Of a DNA stretch of 64,000 bases, positions 17,860-26,592 are shown one piece after another; the stretch's first letter is position 1; each line of letters begins with the position of its first letter. The notes below the pieces were generated by a model. The model was not told the origin of the DNA, made no database searches, and saw only the letters and a list, made by a program, of their open reading frames with translations. The position numbers were made by a program, and so were the translations under genes. This DNA comes from an uncultured Bacteroidales bacterium (GTDB lineage Bacteria; Bacteroidota; Bacteroidia; Bacteroidales; UBA3824): the NCBI GenBank assembly GCA_937877455.1, contig CALFIU010000053.1, positions 17,383 to 81,382 of the forward strand, in the 5' to 3' direction.

Positions 17860-20223
17860 TTAGTTTATTTCAATAGAACAACTCTTAACATTATCGCTGC
17901 TATTTCCAACCATAATGGTAAATGTTCCGGGTTCAAAAACTTTTCGCAAACTTTGGTCGTAATACATAAAATTGTTTTTAACCAACTGAAAACTAATAGT
18001 TTTTGACTCGCCAGCCTTTAAATATACTTTTTGAAAGCCACGCAATTCTTTAACAGGACGCACTGACGAAGAAAAATCGTCGTGAATATAAAGTTGGACT
18101 GTTTCGCAACCATCAACAGAACTTACATTTTTAACATCCACCAAAACCTCAACTATTTCGTCTGATGAATAAATATCCCTATCAACTCTTGGTGTTGAAA
18201 TATCAAATTTAGAATAACTCAAACCAAATCCAAACGGATAAAGACAATGTTCTTCTTCATAAACATAACTACGATAACGGCTCGGTTTCATGTTGTAATA
18301 ACATGGCAATGAGCCAGCAGAGTGAGGAATTGATACCGAAAGATGACCTTCAAAATTATATTTTCCAAAAATAACGTCAGCCACGGCATTACCACATTCT
18401 TGACCAAGGTAAAAACATTGCACAAGAGCATCAGACTTATCGGCAACTGGTTTTATGTTAAGTGGACGCCCACCAAATATAAGTGTAACAACAGGTTTGC
18501 CAAGAGCTTTAATTTTTTCAGCAAGTAAATTTTGACGACCAAGTAAATTAATATCATCGCGGTCGCCACGATGGTTCTCACCCCAAGCCTCACGACTAAA
18601 CGAAACCGTTTCACCAACACAAAGTACAACAACATCGGCATTTCGCGCTACATTAACAGCCTCATTTATAAGTTTTTCGTCGCTTTTAGCATCATTAGGA
18701 ACTTGATTGTCGTTTTGCCAAAAAGCACCTGGAGTTGTGGCTATTTTACAACCTTCGGCATAAGAAACTTTTATACCTTTTGGTTCGCAAAAATTTTTAA
18801 TACCTTCGTAAACAGAAACACCTTGAACAACAGGCTCTGCAGTATATCCACCATAATCAAGGCTATTAGCATTTGGACCAATAACAGCTATACGCTTAAC
18901 TTTTGACGAATCCAACGGAAGCATTGGAGCATCTTTTACATCAGAATTTTTTAACAACACCATAGTTTTGCGTGCTGTTTCACGTGCTAAATCTTTATGA
19001 GCCTGACAATTGGTTATCTTATTCATATAATCAATATCGGCAAGAGAATCGTTTGTAAAAAGACCAAGTTTATATTTAAGCACCAACAAATATTCCAATG
19101 CCTTGTCGATTGTTCGTTCAGAAATTTTATTTTCTCTAACAGAATTTTCAAGCAACTGAAATGTGCCTTTAGCCCAAATAATATCAATGTTAATACCAGC
19201 CGTAATTGCCATTTCTGCAGCCTCTTGTAAATTTTTTGCAATAGAATTTACAGTATGCATAACATCAATAGCGTTTTGATCCGATACAATCAAACCGTTG
19301 AATTTCAACCTTTTACGTAGAATATCTTGCAACAACCATTTATTAACAGTAACAGGCATATCGCATACATCGTTGTAAGCAGGCATCACAGCAGCAGCAC
19401 CAGCATCTACTGCCATTTCAAATGGTAGCAAGTGGTTGTTTAGCAAATCATTGGCAGAACCAGTATAAGCAGCAACATTTCTGCCTCCTTCTACTTGACC
19501 ATGCCCAACGTAATGTTTTAAAGTTGCAGCCATATAAAGGCTTCCATCGGATTTTTGCTGTTGAAAATTTCTAACAGCGGTGCTACCAAGGCTTCCACAT
19601 AAAAATGGATCCTCAGAATACATTTCCTCAATGCGTCCAAAACGCGCATCACGAGCTAAATCCAAAATAGGCGAAAAAAGCAAACTAATTCCACGCGCAT
19701 GTGCTTCAAGTGCCGTTGCTCTATAAACTTTTCCAAGTTGAACAGTATCCCAAGAACAACCAAGAGCAATGGCCTGTGGATAAACAGTTGTTCCCATCGA
19801 CATCAATCCGTGAAGTCCCTCACCAATATATATACAAGGAATAGGATGCGGAATGGTTTTATGATATTCTTTTAGAGAATTTACTTGACGAGTATATTTC
19901 TCTTGCGGAGCATCAGCAAAATCAACATTCATCATCCCCATTCCGTATGGATAGTATTTTCTTAATGTATCAAAATTAAGATTACCTTGCTCATCAGAAG
20001 CCGCTTTTATAACCAAAAGACTACCAGATTGCAATTGAGCAAGTTTTTCTTTAATTGATAGTTGTCCAATAATTTTTCGCGCATTAATAATTGCATCTTT
20101 TTCCAAATCAGAAACAACTATATCATTATCGTTGTCGGATTCTTTGGGTTGCTGCACCGACGAACACGAAGCAATAATTGCTGCAGCGGTAAAAGCAAGT
20201 GTGGATTTAAAAAATGATGTCAT
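17860..20223 (-). CDS. Glycoside hydrolase family 3 lipoprotein (beta-glucosidase/xylosidase type)
   Basis: A 787-residue protein with lipobox IIAS-C (Cys20), so probably anchored in the envelope. The domain order is GH3 N-terminal TIM barrel (~45-390), GH3 C-terminal alpha/beta sandwich (~430-650) and an FnIII-like domain (~690-780). The catalytic nucleophile is Asp315 in LIVSDQNAID; substrate-binding KH (236-237) and ARFGRIEEMYSEDP are present. The family releases beta-linked glucose or xylose from oligosaccharides, and the exact specificity cannot be read from the sequence. The mannan-type locus 4 kb away suggests a role in plant polysaccharide use. It lies 34 bases downstream of the kinase gene at 20258-20866. 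Confidence 0.94.
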   Translation of the reverse strand: MTSFFKSTLAFTAAAIIASCSSVQQPKESDNDNDIVVSDLEKDAIINARKIIGQLSIKEKLAQLQSGSLLVIKAASDEQGNLNFDTLRKYYPYGMGMMNVDFADAPQEKYTRQVNSLKEYHKTIPHPIPCIYIGEGLHGLMSMGTTVYPQAIALGCSWDTVQLGKVYRATALEAHARGISLLFSPILDLARDARFGRIEEMYSEDPFLCGSLGSTAVRNFQQQKSDGSLYMAATLKHYVGHGQVEGGRNVAAYTGSANDLLNNHLLPFEMAVDAGAAAVMPAYNDVCDMPVTVNKWLLQDILRKRLKFNGLIVSDQNAIDVMHTVNSIAKNLQEAAEMAITAGINIDIIWAKGTFQLLENSVRENKISERTIDKALEYLLVLKYKLGLFTNDSLADIDYMNKITNCQAHKDLARETARKTMVLLKNSDVKDAPMLPLDSSKVKRIAVIGPNANSLDYGGYTAEPVVQGVSVYEGIKNFCEPKGIKVSYAEGCKIATTPGAFWQNDNQVPNDAKSDEKLINEAVNVARNADVVVLCVGETVSFSREAWGENHRGDRDDINLLGRQNLLAEKIKALGKPVVTLIFGGRPLNIKPVADKSDALVQCFYLGQECGNAVADVIFGKYNFEGHLSVSIPHSAGSLPCYYNMKPSRYRSYVYEEEHCLYPFGFGLSYSKFDISTPRVDRDIYSSDEIVEVLVDVKNVSSVDGCETVQLYIHDDFSSSVRPVKELRGFQKVYLKAGESKTISFQLVKNNFMYYDQSLRKVFEPGTFTIMVGNSSDNVKSCSIEIN

Positions 20224-20257
20224 AGAGTATAATTTTTATGTGTAATTTAGTTATTAA

Positions 20258-20866
20258 TCAAATATTTAACAATGAGTTTATCTGATTGGTAAGAAATTTC
20301 ATATCTTCCTCTCTGTTTGGAAAATCAAGATTATCAGCATCAAGAACAAGAAGTTTCCCTCGCTTATAAGAAGAAATCCATTTTTCGTATTTTACATTAA
20401 GTTTTGTAAGATATTCAGGACTTATACCTTGCTCATACTCTCTGCCTCGCGATCTAATCTGTTTTAATAATGTGCTTACATTGGCTCTAAGATAAATGAG
20501 CAAATCTGGTGGTGAAATTAACGAACTCATAAGTTCAAAAATGCCAGTATAGTTTTTATAATCTCTACTACTCATCAAACCCATCTCATGAAGATTGGCA
20601 GCAAAAATATACGCATCTTCATAAACAGTACGATCTTGCACAACATTTTTTCCCGAATTTCGAATTTCGAGTATTTTACTAAGCCTTGTTTGCAAAAAAT
20701 AAATTTGTAATTCAAAAGCCCACCTTGGCATATCGTTATAAAAATCATTAAGATACGGATTGTTTTCTGTATCTTCATAATGCGGCACCCAACCATAATG
20801 CTGCGACAAAAGATTTGCCAATGTTGTTTTTCCAGAACCGATGTTTCCGGCAATAGCAATATGCAT
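20258..20866 (-). CDS. Deoxynucleoside kinase
   Basis: A 202-residue P-loop kinase of the deoxyadenosine/deoxyguanosine kinase family, which phosphorylates salvaged deoxynucleosides with ATP. Motifs are the N-terminal Walker A AIAGNIGSGKTT (residues 4-15), HYEDTENNPYLNDFY, the DRT form of the DRS motif in QDRTVYEDAYIF, and an Arg-rich lid (QIRSRGREYEQGI). Length and start are normal. It is the first gene of a minus-strand run leading into the GH3 gene. Which base is preferred cannot be told from the sequence. Confidence 0.92.
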   Translation of the reverse strand: MHIAIAGNIGSGKTTLANLLSQHYGWVPHYEDTENNPYLNDFYNDMPRWAFELQIYFLQTRLSKILEIRNSGKNVVQDRTVYEDAYIFAANLHEMGLMSSRDYKNYTGIFELMSSLISPPDLLIYLRANVSTLLKQIRSRGREYEQGISPEYLTKLNVKYEKWISSYKRGKLLVLDADNLDFPNREEDMKFLTNQINSLLNI

Positions 20867-21077
20867 GATTAAATGTTTAGTTACTTTATAAAAAACAAAA
20901 GTAAAAAACTTTTCTTATAGAATAATTTTTTTTGAAAAAAATTATATTCCGTAGATTCAAACCTCAATAATTTATACAAGTTAACAAAAAAAATTACACA
21001 TTATATAAAGGTGTAAAATATGTTCTATATCAAGAAAATTAATAGTTTTCACAAAAAAAACATTCATTTGGTTGTCA

Positions 21078-21110
21078 GTTGCAAAAAATAAACGAAAAAA
21101 TATAATTTTG
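21078..21110 (+). promoter_or_regulatory. Promoter abutting the MATE start codon
   Basis: TAATTTTG (21103-21110) is preceded by a GTTG box (21078-21081) with 21 bases between them. The -7 element ends only four bases before the ATG, so the transcript would be leaderless or nearly so. Confidence 0.55.
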
Positions 21111-21114
21111 CACC

Positions 21115-22548
21115 ATGAAATCAAGTCAAAAAGAAGATTTACTCGGTTTAGTACGCAATGGTAGCCAAATGACATTGGCACAACAGTTAAAACTTACCGC
21201 AGAACTAAGCCTACCATCAATGATGGCGCAAATATCATTTATAATAATGCAATATATCGATGCAGCCATGGTAGGACAACTTGGTTCAGAATGTTCTGCA
21301 GCCGTAGGACTTGTAAACACAAGCACATGGCTTTTTTATGGTCTTGGAGAAAGCGCATCAACAGGTTTTTCTGTATTGGTAGCCCATAGGCTTGGCGCAA
21401 ACGATGCCTTTTCTGCTCGACAAATTTTGCGGCAAGGATTATCAACATGCCTACTCGTATCAACTATTCTCATGGGTTTAGGGCTATCCATAAGTAGTAG
21501 TTTACCATATTGGCTCGGTGGAGGTAGTGACATTGCACCAATGTCGACCGAATATTTTTGGATTTTTGCTCTAAGTATGCCATTTTTTCATATCAATTAC
21601 ATGGCAGCAAGCATGTTAAGAAGTAGCGGCAACATGAAAATACCAAGCATATTGAATGTAATAATGTGTTTTTTGGACGTTGTTTTCAACTTTTTTTTAA
21701 TCTATCCCGACCGTCAAATAAGCATATTTTCGCATGAACTTGAAATATTTGGGTTTGGTCTTGGTGTTAAAGGAGCAGCCATGGGTACAGCACTTTCGCA
21801 AGTTGTAGGGTCGGTGTTTATGCTTGGATATTTGATTTTTAAATCAAAAGACCTTAAAATTTATGGCGAAAAGGGAAGTTTTATCCCACAGAAAAAATTT
21901 CTAAAAAACGCATTAAAAATAGGCATACCCATTGGGGTTGAACGCATTATAATGAGTTCGGCATACATTTGCCTAACAGCCATTATTGCACCACTTGGCA
22001 ACATTGCCATTGCCGCCGACACATTTGCTGTAACAGTAGAAAGCCTTTGCTATATGCCTGGCTACGGAATAGCCGATGCAGCAACTACTCTTGTAGGACA
22101 AAGCATTGGAGCGGGCAGACGAAGCCTTGCACGCAGATTTGGTTTTATAACTGTTTTTTGTGGAATAGGCGTAATGACAATAACTGCTGCAATAATGTAT
22201 GCTTTTGCACCACAAATGATGCACCTAATGACACCAATAACTGAAATAAGCACTCTCGGAACAGAAATTTTAAGAATAGAAGCCTTTGCCGAACCAATGT
22301 TTGCAGCTGCAATAGTAGCTTACGGAGTGTTTGTTGGTGCTGGCGACTCTCTAACACCAAGCCTTATGAACTTACTAAGCATGTGGGGATTAAGAATAAC
22401 ATTTGCCGCATTTTTGGCTCCACAAATGGGTTTGAAAGGTGTTTGGATTGTAATGGCTGTTGAACTTTCAATACGTGGAATTTTATTTTTAATAAGGCTT
22501 AAATCAACAAAATGGCTCAAAAACACTATTAAAGCCAAACTAAAATAA
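21115..22548 (+). CDS. MATE family efflux transporter
   Basis: A 477-residue integral membrane protein with about 12 hydrophobic segments in two halves. MATE features are AELSLPSMMAQISFIIMQYIDAAMVGQLG in TM1-TM2 and the matching second-half start ALKIGIPIGVERIIMSSAYICLTAIIAPLGN. Members export cationic drugs, dyes or metabolites using Na+ or H+. The annotated ATG directly follows a promoter element; an internal ATG at 21169 would remove 18 residues. No regulator is adjacent, so the substrate is unknown. Confidence 0.93.
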   Translation: MKSSQKEDLLGLVRNGSQMTLAQQLKLTAELSLPSMMAQISFIIMQYIDAAMVGQLGSECSAAVGLVNTSTWLFYGLGESASTGFSVLVAHRLGANDAFSARQILRQGLSTCLLVSTILMGLGLSISSSLPYWLGGGSDIAPMSTEYFWIFALSMPFFHINYMAASMLRSSGNMKIPSILNVIMCFLDVVFNFFLIYPDRQISIFSHELEIFGFGLGVKGAAMGTALSQVVGSVFMLGYLIFKSKDLKIYGEKGSFIPQKKFLKNALKIGIPIGVERIIMSSAYICLTAIIAPLGNIAIAADTFAVTVESLCYMPGYGIADAATTLVGQSIGAGRRSLARRFGFITVFCGIGVMTITAAIMYAFAPQMMHLMTPITEISTLGTEILRIEAFAEPMFAAAIVAYGVFVGAGDSLTPSLMNLLSMWGLRITFAAFLAPQMGLKGVWIVMAVELSIRGILFLIRLKSTKWLKNTIKAKLK

Positions 22549-22564
22549 TTTTAATATAGCAATT

Positions 22565-22595
22565 TTTGCATTTGCCAACGTAAATTCTATCTTTG
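22565..22595 (+). promoter_or_regulatory. Promoter of the barrel protein / RsmI-like operon
   Basis: TTTG (22565-22568), 19 bases, TATCTTTG (22588-22595), an exact match to the Bacteroidota consensus, 45 bases upstream of the ATG at 22641. Confidence 0.75.
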
Positions 22596-22640
22596 CAAGG
22601 CGTTTTATTGGAAAAAATTGCCATGTAAAAAAAATTATTG

Positions 22641-23612
22641 ATGAAAAAAAACAAAATAAACAATATAAAATTAGCTTTTGTTTTTGTAATAACATTAATG
22701 CTATTTAATATACAACACACTGAAGGACAAAATCTTATAGGATTTCGCGGATTTTACCAACGTGCAACAGTAAGTTGCGACAGCATAAAAATGAAACGCA
22801 ACATGACAACAATATCAGGTGTTGGTGGTGGCATTGTTTACAAACATTTTGAACTCGGTCCGATAGGTTTTCAAGGAGAACTTAACTACGAAGAAAAAGG
22901 GTTTAAAATAAACAACACAGACACAACGTATTATAGCCAAAAAATGAAATACCTTTCTGTGCCATTGATGATGCATGTTGACATTGGTAAAAACGCTGTA
23001 AAAGCAATTTTTGCCTTGGGTATTTACGGAGATTATTTATTAGAAAAACCCTCTATATCAACCAATTGTAACGGCAACTACGTTGGCATAGAACGAATAG
23101 TAAACGGCACGTGCAATAAATTTACCTTTGGATTAATTGGGCAAGCAGGAATTGCCGTATGCAGCAAAATTGGAGTTTTTCAACTCGAATTTAGAGCATC
23201 GCAAGGTATGAGCAAAACTATGAATCTTGGAGACTTGGCTCTTCTAAACTATCTAATGTCGCGAACTGTAGGTGTAAGTTTTGCTTACATGAAACCTTTT
23301 GGAGAGAAAAAGTATTACGAAAAAAGAATAAAACCAATCGACGACCAACCTATCAACATTAATCCAGCATTGGAAAAAACCGACAACACTAATAATAAAG
23401 AACAAGAAACTACAAAACCAAAAGAAAATTTAACAAATCCAGAATCGGATTTCGATTTTGAAGAACCTGACACAAATACGGAAACAACTCCAACACAAAA
23501 CGAACAATCTGTAAAAAATACATTGCAAGAACAACAAACATCAGAAAACCAAAACACTCAAGAACAAGAAAAAGTATCAGGAAATAAAAACAAAAGCAAA
23601 AAGAAAAAATAG
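22641..23612 (+). CDS. Outer-membrane beta-barrel protein with hydrophilic C-terminal tail
   Basis: A 323-residue protein starting at ATG 22641; a TTG directly before it is ignored. A signal peptide ends around HTEG-QN (~26). Residues ~27-220 alternate hydrophobic and polar residues in the manner of a small PorT-like outer-membrane barrel (FQGELNYEEKGFKI, KYLSVPLMMHVDIGKNAVKAIFALGIYGDYLL). The last ~100 residues are unstructured and rich in Asn, Gln, Glu, Thr and Lys, ending KNKSKKKK. The barrel part is ordinary for Bacteroidota; the tail is unusual and may face the periplasm or bind peptidoglycan, which is speculation. The RsmI-like gene starts 6 bases after the stop. Confidence 0.8.
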   Translation: MKKNKINNIKLAFVFVITLMLFNIQHTEGQNLIGFRGFYQRATVSCDSIKMKRNMTTISGVGGGIVYKHFELGPIGFQGELNYEEKGFKINNTDTTYYSQKMKYLSVPLMMHVDIGKNAVKAIFALGIYGDYLLEKPSISTNCNGNYVGIERIVNGTCNKFTFGLIGQAGIAVCSKIGVFQLEFRASQGMSKTMNLGDLALLNYLMSRTVGVSFAYMKPFGEKKYYEKRIKPIDDQPININPALEKTDNTNNKEQETTKPKENLTNPESDFDFEEPDTNTETTPTQNEQSVKNTLQEQQTSENQNTQEQEKVSGNKNKSKKKK

Positions 23613-23618
23613 CAAACA

Positions 23619-24332
23619 ATGGACAATTATGGCAAAATATACATGGTTCCAATGCACCTTGGAGCCGAAAATTTTACATATTACCTACCACCCGACGTTT
23701 TAGAAATAATACGCAACATAAAATACTTTGTAGCAGAAAATGCAAAAACAGCGCGGCATTATTTCATTGCCCTTGGTATGCGCGATAGACTACAACAAAT
23801 AACTGTTTATCAAATGGATAAGCATAACAAAAATTTTGACTGCACACAATATTTCAACGTTGTTAAAACTGGCGAAAATCTTGGTATAATATCAGAAGCA
23901 GGTTGTCCAGGAGTTGCCGATCCGGGAGCAAATGTAGTTGCAGCAGCCCATCAAGCAGGCGTAGACGTTGTGCCACTCGTTGGACCATCAAGCATTTTGT
24001 TATCGCTTATGGCCAGCGGACTTAACGGTCAAAGTTTTGCCTTTGTAGGATATTTGCCAGTAAAAAATCCAGAACGATCAAAATTTATAAAAAAAATTGA
24101 AGAACGCTCTAAAGAATTTAATCAAACACAAATTTTTATTGAAACACCATATCGAAATAACGCTTTTATAGAAACTCTTTGTAACACACTTAGCCCCAAT
24201 ACTTTGTTAACAATAGCCTGCGATATAACTCTTGAAACTGAATTTATAAAAACCAAAACAGTTTTGCAATGGAAAAAACAAAAAATCGACATTGACAAAC
24301 GTCCTGCAATATTCCTAATTCTAAAAAAATAA
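23619..24332 (+). CDS. RsmI-like SAM-dependent methyltransferase (tetrapyrrole methylase fold)
   Basis: A 237-residue protein of the tetrapyrrole (corrin/porphyrin) methylase family, closest in layout to RsmI, which 2'-O-methylates C1402 of 16S rRNA. Motifs are KIYMVPMHLGA at the N-terminus, VAENAKTARHY, the SAM-site EAGCPGVADPGANVVAAAHQ, VVPLVGPSSILLSLMASGLNGQSFAFVGYLP and FIETPYRN. RsmI usually carries a GTPGISDPG-type motif and a longer C-terminus; here the loop reads GCPGVADPG and the protein is ~40 residues shorter, so it may be a paralogue with another RNA target. It is the second gene of a two-gene operon. Confidence 0.87.
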   Translation: MDNYGKIYMVPMHLGAENFTYYLPPDVLEIIRNIKYFVAENAKTARHYFIALGMRDRLQQITVYQMDKHNKNFDCTQYFNVVKTGENLGIISEAGCPGVADPGANVVAAAHQAGVDVVPLVGPSSILLSLMASGLNGQSFAFVGYLPVKNPERSKFIKKIEERSKEFNQTQIFIETPYRNNAFIETLCNTLSPNTLLTIACDITLETEFIKTKTVLQWKKQKIDIDKRPAIFLILKK

Positions 24333-24355
24333 AACTATATAGTTTTCAAACAACA

Positions 24356-24390
24356 AAATTGGTATTTTTTACAATAAAAAATACCAATTT
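24356..24390 (+). terminator. Hairpin after the RsmI-like gene
   Basis: A perfect 15-bp inverted repeat (24356-24370 with 24376-24390) whose arms contain A6/T6 runs, 24 bases after the stop. Confidence 0.7.
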
Positions 24391-24484
24391 AAATACACAC
24401 TATTTTTTTGTTTTTAAAAAAAAATTAAACCATTTTTGTAAACTAAAGTTACAAACACATTTTTTTTAAACTAAATTATAACTT

Positions 24485-26485
24485 ATGAAGAGATTATTAT
24501 TGTCGGCAGCTATTGCTATATCGTTGTTTAGCGCAGTTAAAGCCGACGTTAAAATGCCTTCGCTGTTTACAGATGGAATGGTATTACAGCAAAACTGCAA
24601 AGCCGCAGTTTGGGGATTTGCCTCCCCTGGCGAAAAAATTACAGTTTCAAACACTTGGAACAACGATAGTCAAACCGTAACTGCCGGAAACGATGGAAAA
24701 TGGAAAGTTAATATAAAAACAACTTCTGCTGGCGGGCCATACGCATTAATAATAAAAGGCAATAACACAATTTTTATCAACGATGTACTTTTGGGAGAAG
24801 TTTGGTTGGCATCGGGACAGAGTAACATGGAAATGCCAATGGAAGGTTGGTTGCCAGAATGTCCAGTAAAAAACGGTCCTCAAGACATAGCCAACTCCAA
24901 TAATCCCAAGATTAGGATTTTTATGGTACAACGCGGCGTAAGTTTTGTGCCCAAAGACGATTTAGAAGGTCAATGGAAACAAGCCAATCCCGAAAATACC
25001 CCAAAATTTGGTGCCACTTGCTACTATTTTGCAAAAAAACTAAATTCAGAACTTGGCATCCCCGTAGGAATAATTAACACATCATGGGGCGGAACACCAG
25101 ACGAAAGCTGGATTCCTGAAGATTTTATAAAAAACGTTCCAGAATACACTCAAACCGTCAAAGATATAAACGCATCTAAAGATAAAGCCGACGAAAAAGA
25201 AAAATGGACACTTTCTCGCCCACATGTAGAACGTCGCGACATGCCGTGGGAAAAAATCGACCTTGGCGACCAAAAAATTTCAGACAAAGCATTTGACGAT
25301 AACGCTTGGAAAACCATGACACTACCCAAAAGTTGGGAAAACGATGTCATAAAAACTTTTGACGGTGTAGTTTGGTTTCGCAAAAAAATAAACATTACCC
25401 CCGAAATGAGCGGAAAAGAATTGATAATTTCGCTCGGTGCAATCGACGATATGGACATCACCTATTTCAACGGCAAAGAAATAGGCAAATGTATGCTCGA
25501 TGGCTTTTGGCAAAAAGAACGCATCTACACCGTTCCCGCTGCTGATGTTAAAACTGGCGAAGCCGTAATTGCGGTAAGAGTACTCGATACTCAAGGAGGT
25601 GGTGGCATTTGCGGAAACGCCAACAGCATGAAATATTATACTAAGGGCAACGAAAAAAATGCAATTTCTCTTGCTGGAAATTGGAAATTTTTGCCCACAG
25701 CTGAACTTAAAAGCAATGTTTTCTACAAATTTAACATCGATAACCAAGAATTTTATCAACGTCCTACACTTCCAGCAGAACTTGGCGAGATGACTGCCAC
25801 TTGTTTATATAACGCAATGGTTGCACCCATAGCTGGTTACAATATTGCTGGGGCTATTTGGTATCAAGGAGAAGCCAATGTAGGCAGAGCAGAAGAATAT
25901 TCGCGCACGTTTCCAATAATGATTAACTCATGGCGCAATAAATGGGACATCGGCGACTTCCCATTTTATTTTGTACAAATTGCTCCATGGGATTATGGTC
26001 AAGGACAATCGCAAGAAATACGTGAAGCACAACGACTTAGCCTAAATGTAAAAAACACAGGTATGGCAGTAACTCTCGACATTGGCGATAACGATAATAT
26101 CCATCCCGCCGACAAAATAACGGTAGGCGAAAGATTAGCACTTTGGGCATTTAAAGATGTTTACGGTAAAAACAACGTATGCAGCGGTCCACTTTTTAAA
26201 AGTCAATCGATTAATAGTAACAAAATAACCCTTACTTTTGACTATGCCGACGGATTAAAAGCCATAGGCGGAACACTCAAAGACTTTGAAATTGCTGGCA
26301 AAGACGGCAAATACTATTCTGCAACAGCCGAAATAAAAGACGGCAAAGTAGAAGTTTACTCCGAAAAAGTAAAAAAACCGCTTTCAGTGCGCTACCTTTG
26401 GAAAAACACCGTTGACAAACCTACACTTTTTAACGGTGCCGGACTTCCTGCAAGTTCTTTCCAATCAACAAGATGTTGGAAATAA
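24485..26485 (+). CDS. Secreted SGNH carbohydrate acetylesterase (sialate O-acetylesterase family)
   Basis: A 666-residue protein with a signal peptide (~1-20, AVKA-DV). An N-terminal beta domain (VKMPSLFTDGMVLQQNCKAAVWGFASPGEKITV) precedes the SGNH hydrolase core with the nucleophile Ser113 in WLASGQSNMEMPMEGW. A galactose-binding-like insert follows (~250-390: PWEKIDLGDQ...WFRKKINITPEMSGKELIISLGAIDDMDITYFNG). The remaining blocks are GAIWYQGEANVGRAEEYSRTFPIMINSWRNKW and the Asp/His block DNDNIHPADK. These enzymes remove O-acetyl groups from sugars. With a GH26 mannanase next door, deacetylation of mannan or another plant glycan is more likely than sialate, which is inference from context. 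Confidence 0.9.
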   Translation: MKRLLLSAAIAISLFSAVKADVKMPSLFTDGMVLQQNCKAAVWGFASPGEKITVSNTWNNDSQTVTAGNDGKWKVNIKTTSAGGPYALIIKGNNTIFINDVLLGEVWLASGQSNMEMPMEGWLPECPVKNGPQDIANSNNPKIRIFMVQRGVSFVPKDDLEGQWKQANPENTPKFGATCYYFAKKLNSELGIPVGIINTSWGGTPDESWIPEDFIKNVPEYTQTVKDINASKDKADEKEKWTLSRPHVERRDMPWEKIDLGDQKISDKAFDDNAWKTMTLPKSWENDVIKTFDGVVWFRKKINITPEMSGKELIISLGAIDDMDITYFNGKEIGKCMLDGFWQKERIYTVPAADVKTGEAVIAVRVLDTQGGGGICGNANSMKYYTKGNEKNAISLAGNWKFLPTAELKSNVFYKFNIDNQEFYQRPTLPAELGEMTATCLYNAMVAPIAGYNIAGAIWYQGEANVGRAEEYSRTFPIMINSWRNKWDIGDFPFYFVQIAPWDYGQGQSQEIREAQRLSLNVKNTGMAVTLDIGDNDNIHPADKITVGERLALWAFKDVYGKNNVCSGPLFKSQSINSNKITLTFDYADGLKAIGGTLKDFEIAGKDGKYYSATAEIKDGKVEVYSEKVKKPLSVRYLWKNTVDKPTLFNGAGLPASSFQSTRCWK

Positions 26486-26508
26486 GATTTTAAACCAAGG
26501 ATTATGAA

Positions 26509-26547
26509 AATATCAAAAACTTTATAATTTTTCATAATCCTTTTTTT
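26509..26547 (+). terminator. Terminator after the acetylesterase gene
   Basis: A perfect 12-bp stem (26509-26520 with 26529-26540) followed by seven T's, 23 bases after the stop. Confidence 0.88.
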
Positions 26548-26554
26548 ATCTTTG
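26547..26554 (+). promoter_or_regulatory. -7 element for the GH26 gene
   Basis: TATCTTTG directly after the T run of the preceding terminator and 38 bases upstream of the GH26 ATG; no clear -33 TTTG. Confidence 0.6.
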
Positions 26555-26592
26555 AGCAGACAGAATTTGGTTAAACTTTAATTACTATTACA

